From Rhea pennata (taxonomy: Eukaryota > Chordata > Aves > Rheiformes > Rheidae): 64,000 bases of DNA. This document shows positions 57,661 to 64,000 of the stretch, in pieces (positions within the stretch are counted from its first letter, which is position 1; the number at the start of each line of letters is the position of its first letter). The stretch is taken from positions 7,544,017-7,608,016 of the forward strand of contig NC_084677.1 of NCBI RefSeq assembly GCF_028389875.1, read 5' to 3'. Below the pieces are notes generated by a model. The model saw only the letters and a program-made list of their open reading frames with translations, was not told where the DNA came from and searched no databases. The position numbers were made by a program, and so were the translations under genes.

Positions 57661-57750
57661 TCTTTTTGCTTCAAACACCTAGTGGCTTTTTCCATCTTCA
57701 TCAATCTGACTCCACCAACATAAACCATCCAAGAGTCTGCCTGTCGTGTT
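57661..57750 (-). pseudogene. TVP23A: TVP23A remnant, exon with internal TAG
   Basis: The 30 codons read NTTGRLLDGLCWWSQIDEDG, KSH, TAG, VFEAKR. The family has GKSHW[IV]FE, so TAG replaces the Trp codon by one base change. The acceptor (TTTCTCTCACTAG) and donor (AGA|GTAAGT) are intact and phases fit the neighbours. Confidence 0.88.
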
Positions 57751-58643
57751 CTAGTGAGAGAAACAATTATTTGCACTAATCAGTTGCATAATTCATTTGT
57801 CACACTAACATTTTAAGAAAAATGGCAAACATATCTGAAAAATCACTTTTTTTTTTTTTAATCAAATGCTAAATGAGCTTTATAAGCTATGCCAATTTGG
57901 ACACAATAGTCATCAAGGATGGATAAGTTAACAGAAATTCAGAGGCCTGTTCTCCTGGTCTAACATGACAATAGGCAAAACAACATTGATTTACATGGGA
58001 AATTATAGGACATACTTTTCCGAGGTCAGTTACTAGGAAAATCCTCTGGTAAACCAATTCTCTCAGTAAAAGAAGTGAACAGAAACACATTGAATTAACA
58101 GAAAATTAATTATGAGCAAGTGAACTGCATGGAATCAAACAAATGAATTAAGAAAATGTTTCTGCAGCTGGGTAAACACTAGCATTTTGGGGAATACACC
58201 AGTGCCTCACCTCTCCAGGACTACAGCCTTGACTACAGCCCCCTGATTCTGTGCAGGCTGGACCCACCTGCCCGCTCGTGGCGCCAGCACCAGGGCTGCG
58301 CTCCCGGAAGCATTTTGCAGCTCCTGCACGCTGGTGTAAGGCACCATTTTGCAGCTTCAGACTCCTCCGGAATCCATTACTAAAGGCTAGTACTAGTTTA
58401 TTTCTTTTAAGAGGGAAAAATGTGCAGACAGATCTCCCTAAGACAAGGTAACTTTCTCACTCCGTTATGTAACCAAGGCAGTAACTAAGATGTCTAAGTG
58501 TTTTTCCATTACAGTGGGGCTTGATGTGTTTTTAGAAATTAACAGATCACAAGGCTTTTACCACTTTTTTCAGAATGTCTTCCCTTTTTATTAAACGGCA
58601 CAAAAATATTTGCAAAGGTAATTACTGTTCAGGGTCATCTTAC
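57751..58643. other. TVP23A remnant intron
   Basis: This 0.9-kb stretch has no recognisable exon or element. Confidence 0.75.
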
Positions 58644-58787
58644 CTTCACTGACCAAAAGTCAAAGGGTAGAAGAAGGAGAACAGTGACAAAACAGGCAAC
58701 AAAGCTGTTGCTAAACCAGTCACAGAACCAGTAGGTAACGACAGCACTTCATTGGAAAAACAGATGGAAAAAGGTGGCCAGTGGATG
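58644..58787 (-). pseudogene. TVP23A: TVP23A remnant, exon with internal TGA
   Basis: This exon reads HPLATFFHLFFQ, then TGA, then [12 protein letters not shown] and a hydrophobic segment ending PFDFWSVK. Relatives have Arg-Val where this copy has Gln-stop. The donor AAG|GTAAGA is intact. The exon start is unclear: sequence before the HP does not match the expected basic KAKIR-type stretch, and no acceptor fits well. Homology on both sides of the TGA rules out a splice boundary there. Confidence 0.85.
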
Positions 58788-61700
58788 CCCAAAAAACAAT
58801 GCAGAGCACTTGGGAAGTTACGGGACAAGAAGGAATGCTATGGTATTTGCTAATAACGTAGCATAAAGCTTATGAAATATCACAAGTATTTCTGGTACAT
58901 AACGATATCTCAGTTTGTAGCAGCTGTTACTTCTCGTGCTGGTCTGTATCTTCATTGTCAAAGCTATATTTCCAATAGCCAGCCTCTGGTCTAAGGCTTA
59001 AAGAAAGGATTGTGCTGCTCAGGTTAAAACCTTCTCACAGGTAGAACAAAATCTAGATTCTTTTTTCATCGGTTTCTTTGCTACTGCATGAAGGAGTGGT
59101 TGTATTTATTATTTCTACTCCAAACTCATCATTGCCTCATGAAAAAAATCAGCATAGCAAAGCACAAAAGAAGTGAGACATCTTATGCCTTTCAGAATTG
59201 TTTTGAAAAGAGGAACAGGAACTCTGAAATTAAGGGGGGGGGAAAGAAAAGTTATACGTATATAGATAGATTTCTTGAGTATAAGACTTTCAGTCGTTGC
59301 ATTGAATGGTTAGCTTTGTGACCACTTCTCCCTTTTCCAGGAGCTGAATTTGGGAAGCTAACAGTTCGGTGAATCACTGTTCATTACGTCCACCCAATGC
59401 TTCTTTTGCTGATCTGGTGAAATGTCTCAGTCACTTCAAACTAAACTTTGTCTGTAACAAAAATAAAGAGGAATTTCAGTGGAAGAAGTAACTATACTGA
59501 ACATAATAGTGGCCTATACAGTAGGAATGGGGGATTTGGAGAATGCAGCCCAGGGTTAAATTTTCAGTGTAACACAATAGTACAAGACTTTATCCTGTGG
59601 AGTTGTGTACATCCTAATTAGTCTAAAATGACAATTAACCAGAAGCTATTCCACTTAAGCAACTTTTTCCTGCAAACTATATTGAGTGAATAAAACTCAC
59701 TTTCTGAATAAATTAGGGTTTTTTTTTTGTAAGTCAGTAATTGTCTCATAATCCCCTCTACCTCTTTATCCAATTAATGGCAGTATGGCCTTGGCAAACC
59801 TATTTTGCTCTTTAATGATGCTTAAAGAAGATAATTTAAGAAAATTAAAACTTAGACTTGACAAGTTTATAGGAAGAATAAGATTGGTCTTAGGCTACCT
59901 AAAAAGTTAGATTAAGACAAGTCACGAAGTGACTATTGACCATTATGTAAGGTATTTGCAGGACAAAGTTTTTTGGAAGGCCATACAAGAATCTAATAAT
60001 GGACTATAAGACCAAGTGAAGCTGAAACCCACTTCGCTATAAAATCTAATCTGTTCAGCATTTTGGATAGAAAATGGGCAGTGGGCCATTATATCGATCT
60101 TCAAGATGTTCAACTCAAGTAAGAATGAAAAGTAAATTAGAATTCATTCACAAGTTGCATTGTATATAAATACCTGAAAGTACGAGCTTTTTGCCCTGTT
60201 TGTTCTTATGTTGTCTAAGTTTCAGATTTTGGATTCCTACGTCTGATACCATGTTTAACCTCTTGTCATATGAAAACATTATTTAAATGCCATTTTCATG
60301 TCTGACACTTTGCACACCAAACCAATTTACATTTCTGGGTTTTTGAGCTTTTGTATGCCTGCCAACATAGGAAAAAAAAATTTCTAGTTCATTGATCAAT
60401 ACCTCTAATAATACAGATTTGAAAATCAAAACTTAAAGCAATTATTTAGATAGACTAGTAATTGCAGTAATTGACTGTTCTGTAACAGAAATATTGTGCT
60501 TGTAGTAGTAGACACTTTTGACTGGAAAAGCAAAAATGACACAGATGAGGCTTGTATTTATTTCTGATCATGCCCACATTAACCTCAAACTTTTCAGAAG
60601 CTTCTTCTGACTTACAACTAAACATGTGACAGTTGAAGGGAAAGGAGCTTTTCTTACATAACCTGATGAGGGGGTGGAGAGCAGAGGGGATATCCTGAAC
60701 AGTCAAAAGCAGATATTGTCTTGCTACTTCAAGTCTCAATGATATTGCAGGAAGAAAGTCCAAGAGTTTGCTTACATAAATGATACATTGTATCAATAAA
60801 AGCTATTCGCAGATCACAACAGGGAAGAGCACCAAGGCACACTGCATGCACGTGTAACAGCCCTTCAAATGTGAGAGCACATACAACTCTGGATAACTCT
60901 GGGTGGTTTTTCTTTGAGTTGGATGCTGAATTACTGTTTAGACACTATTCAGTTTTCAAACTCTGAAGATTTTTTGCTTATAAAATGTGGCATGAGTAAA
61001 AGGTCTACATTTATTAAGTACTGAGCACTTTTGGGGGTGTTTTTTTGTGTGGTGCTTTTTTCACGTTATAGAGTCTCAAGCTGGGCAAGGATATAGCTAG
61101 TCAAGCCAAAGCACATAGATTCCCAGGTTCTTGCCCTAAGGGAGGAAAGTGTAGCTATATCATAACTCACATTTTTTTTGGAGGGTGCTCTCGACCTCAA
61201 AAACCATCCATTTATTTATGCTTTAAAAAAAAAATCTGAAACTAACTGAATGCAGTAGATAAACTGTTTCCTCATTTAACAGAACAGTTTTGTATTTCCC
61301 CTAATCCACAGCCATCAGATGTTTACAAATCCAACAATAAACAAATAGATTTTTTTAATAAGCAGATAATCTCCTATAGACAAAATTCCGTGTTTGCTAA
61401 AGTCTTAAGCTAGAACATAGGTATCCATTTTGAAACAAAAAACTGTACAGCTTTTCTTAAGTGAATGTATTTATATTGAATTCAACTGTACTTTGCAGAA
61501 TGTTTTAAAAGATTGTTTCCAGAAATACCATGGCATTAAGATATCATAGTACGAACCAACACAGTTCTTGTACTGACAAAGAAGGTGGCACTGTGCCTTC
61601 ATGCTGCGACCATACGGCACAAACTTTGAGAACACATTAACTGTTAGTGGATTTGAATGTAGGATATAAATCTAGGAGAATAAAATCCAGGAGAGAGGAT

Positions 61701-62429
61701 GAAGGTAACAAATGCTGCACCGACACTGCTCAGCAAAGGCACAGCAACCTGCCTGCTCGGACTCTCCGTTATCCTGCTGTACCTAAGCTTCCATAGAGCA
61801 CTATGTCCTGAAATACGTAGTGTGGAACTGATGCCTGGTGGTTGAATGACTACCAGTCAAACCATTAAAATAACCTCGCTTCTGCTCCCAAGGATGATGT
61901 CTACTGGGATAGGGATGTACTCTTACATAGTTAATTGCATCCAGTATTAAGGAATAAAACTGGGTCAACCTTGAAGTGCAGCACTGAACCAGAGGGCAGG
62001 TGTTCCAAGCGCCCGCTCAAAAGCGCTACGGCAGTGTTCAGCACGCTGCTCTTCACCTGCTGCGTGATGGTTCAAATGCACTCCGGCTGATTTTGAACAC
62101 CGAGCTTTCTGCCTTGACCACCTTCCCCTGCTCTCCAACAGCCTCTGTAATACTGGCGTGAATTCTGCTGTCTGTTGGGCTAAATTGAAGGAGAACTGAT
62201 CATATGCTTACAAGTAATTGAGATCAAATGTACAGTGATGCCAGAAAACTTAAGACTGTAAGTTATCCTTTTTGTCATAACTTCCTTATAAAAGTAGCTG
62301 CCAGGTAAATGACTCTCCGGATAACCTGCCTGCGTGCCGGAGGCTCACAAATGCGCAGATCACCACGGTTTCTCCTCTAGGAAAACTCCAACCCAGCTCG
62401 GGACATCTGAAACCGGGATAAAGTTGAAA
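58788..62429. other. Region between TVP23A remnant and upstream CpG island
   Basis: If TVP23A started in the 62.4-63.3 kb island, this would be its first intron. I could not find the expected acidic N-terminal coding exon in it. The sequence is AT-rich with short homopolymer runs only. Confidence 0.6.
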
Positions 62430-62600
62430 TCGAGGTGAGTTACTCGGCCCCTGTCCCGGGGGAGCAAAGCGCCGCAGGGCTGGGCGCGCAGGGTGTCCGG
62501 TGGGAGCAGAGCGGGAGGGGAGGGAAGGGGTGCAGCCGCCGAGGAAAGGAGGCCCTGGACAAAGCGGGGGGCCGGGGCCTGCTGCTGCCCAGGCTCCGCG

Positions 62601-62830
62601 GAGGGGAGCGGGGCGGCGGGCGCTCCGCCCGGGGCGGCCGGTGACCCGGGGCGGCGGGAGGCGAGCGGGGCGGCGGGCGCTCCGCCCGGGGCGGCCGGTG
62701 ACCCGGGGCGGCGGGAGGCGAGCGGGGCGGCGGGCGCTCCGCCCGGGGCGGCCGGTGACCCGGGGCGGCGGGAGGCGAGCGGGGCCGCGGGCGCTCCGCC
62801 CGGGGCGGCTGGTGACCCGGGGCGGCCGGG
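62601..62830. repeat. 57-base GC-rich tandem array, about four copies
   Basis: The unit recurs with exact 57-base spacing; the marker GGTGACCCGGGGCGG begins at 62,640, 62,697, 62,754 and 62,811. Copies differ by only one or two bases. Each contains GC boxes and one GGTGACC, which includes a nuclear-receptor-type half site (GGTCA on the other strand). Confidence 0.93.
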
Positions 62831-63107
62831 CGGCGGGGGGAGGAGGGCGCGGGGTGATCCGAGTGACAGCAACCGGGACCTCGTGCCGGGCGAAGCGGCC
62901 AAGGCGCCGCCAGCTCCGCCTGCCGCGTCCTCTGCGCCGGTGCCTCACAGAAAAGCGGCCGGGGGGGCCCTGCTGCAGCACGATCTCCTGACGCAGAAGG
63001 AGAAGCGAACGCGTGTGTGCGCGGGCCGGTGTGCGTGCACGCACCACAGTCCACAAAGGTGGCGGCGGCGCTCGCAGCCCTGCTGTTAGCGTGAGGCCCC
63101 CGCGGCC

Positions 63108-63250
63108 CGGCCGTTGGGGCGAGGCCGTTGGGGCCAGACCCCCTGGCGGCCCGGCCGTTGGGGCGAGGCCGTTGGGGCCAGACCCCCTGGCGGCCCGGCC
63201 GTTGGGGCCCGGCCGTTGGGCCGAGGCCGTTGTGGAGGCCGTTGGGGCGA
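63108..63250. repeat. GCCGTTGGGG array, 44-base period
   Basis: CCGTTG occurs eight times on the plus strand, at 63,111, 63,125, 63,155, 63,169, 63,199, 63,213, 63,227 and 63,239, usually within GGCCGTTGGGGC. The first part repeats with a 44-base period. On the other strand each is CAACGG, the core of a MYB-family site. Confidence 0.9.
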
Positions 63251-63270
63251 GGCCCCCGCGGCGGCCATGT

Positions 63271-64000
63271 CCTCCTGCCTCTGAACTGGCCTGTGAGCTG
63301 CGGCGCTGACCCGCTTCAGCGAGGAGGGGTAGCACAGTGCTAACGCTCCGGGTGTACTGCTAGTGTAATGTAGGAAATTTAGTGCTTCAGTTAAATACTT
63401 TTAAGAGTTACCTCCTTTTATCTGAACTGCAGGTTCGGTACGGGACAGAGCTAAAGCAGTAGGAGAGTGAAATGAGACAACTGAGCTTCGGCACAGAGGT
63501 AGGGGACACGTAACAAATCGGGAGCTCAGAATAACTGAGGGAAATATTTGAATGGAGTAGTTGTTAAGTGAAGGGTCAAGGAAGAGCCGGCGTTTGGGCA
63601 TTCATAGATCTGACTAATTGCAAGCATTAAATAAGCCTGTGAAAGAATAACTTACTGATCTTCTCTGAAACATCCAGCTAAAACAGTGTGTATTTTGAGT
63701 AAGAACAGAAGTTACTGCGGCGAACGTTGGCAAAACCTATTTTTATAGCAAGGCAATACCTAATACTTCAGAAACACTGGTGATACTGTTTTCAGTAGAA
63801 TTGGCAATTAACTTATAAATTGTAGGGGGAAAAGGTGTGTTTTATGAGTAATAGTACGGTGGCGGTTGTATGTTGGCTTTGGCAGTGTTAAAACAGCATT
63901 TTGTATGTCAGTAAATACACTCTATAGCTATGACTTAAGCTACGAACCTGTATGGCCAGTCTGTAAATCGCTCACGATATTCTGCAATATTAAAATATTT
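63271..64000. other. Right end of window, no features seen
   Basis: The sequence returns to AT-rich composition after the CpG island. I see no exon or repeat. In human the next gene in this direction is CIITA, but nothing here resembles it. Confidence 0.6.

Larger units (their letters stand above)
62430..63270. promoter_or_regulatory. CpG island with tandem arrays, likely TVP23A promoter
   Basis: GC content and CpG density are very high for about 840 bases between AT-rich flanks. The island contains dense GC boxes and two tandem arrays (62,601-62,830 and 63,108-63,250). Long open frames cross it on both strands, up to 349 codons, but they are repetitive Pro/Arg/Ala/Gly sequences of the kind any GC-rich repeat gives, so I do not call genes. 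By synteny it would be the 5' end of TVP23A on the minus strand. A plus-strand transcript running out of the window is an alternative. Confidence 0.7.

Noticed and set aside
58921-58990. Possible first coding exon of TVP23A (minus strand, acidic SFDNEDTDQ-like translation)
   Set aside because: The similarity to the acidic N terminus of the family is only a few residues and no donor or acceptor fits. It is too weak to annotate.
62286-63335. 349-codon minus-strand open frame, and several others of 160-200 codons on both strands
   Set aside because: They lie in the CpG island, consist of Pro/Arg/Gly/Ala repeats caused by the 57- and 44-base arrays, and overlap each other on both strands. Absence of stops is expected in such GC-rich DNA.

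Overview
The window is vertebrate nuclear DNA, almost certainly from a bird. Its coding exons are widely spaced and flanked by GT/AG sites, it carries CR1 non-LTR retrotransposon copies of avian type, and the gene order matches the human 16p13.13 block TEKT5 - NUBP1 - TVP23A. There is nothing prokaryotic in it: no operons, ribosome binding sites or CRISPR. Most open frames in it are chance frames in AT-rich introns or stop-poor frames in CpG islands.

Layout. 1-12,809 is intergenic with no exon I can recognise. 12,810-43,358 (minus strand) is a complete seven-exon tektin-5 gene (TEKT5) whose spliced reading frame gives 483 codons plus stop. A 5'-truncated CR1 (about 34,621-35,525) lies in its fourth intron. 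A short retroelement with a tRNA-Phe-like head and a CR1 tail (16,763-16,950) lies in its sixth. 43,359-46,293 is the divergent intergenic region between TEKT5 and NUBP1. It includes a coding-looking 42-codon stretch (43,950-44,078) that I cannot assign.

46,294-52,784 (plus strand) is a complete eleven-exon NUBP1, with 324 codons plus stop. NUBP1 is the P-loop ATPase scaffold of cytosolic iron-sulfur cluster assembly. It starts in a CpG island, and its 179-bp second intron is almost wholly a G-rich tandem repeat.

53,110-58,787 (minus strand) holds four exons that match the Golgi membrane protein TVP23A in order and with working-looking splice sites. They contain two in-frame stop codons and one frameshift, so this copy looks like a decayed (unitary) pseudogene. 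62,430-63,270 is a second strong CpG island, probably the old TVP23A promoter, built partly from a 57-bp tandem array and a second array carrying eight CCGTTG motifs. The rest, to 64,000, is featureless.

The genes do not form a pathway. NUBP1 is a housekeeping gene, TEKT5 is expected to be a sperm-flagellum structural gene, and TVP23A would be a trans-Golgi trafficking gene. I found no previously undescribed multi-gene system. The most interesting signals are the disrupted TVP23A, the tRNA-Phe/CR1 chimeric SINE, the promoter-island arrays, and the UG-repeat plus T-run next to a NUBP1 splice acceptor. All homology statements are from memory of the families; no search was run.
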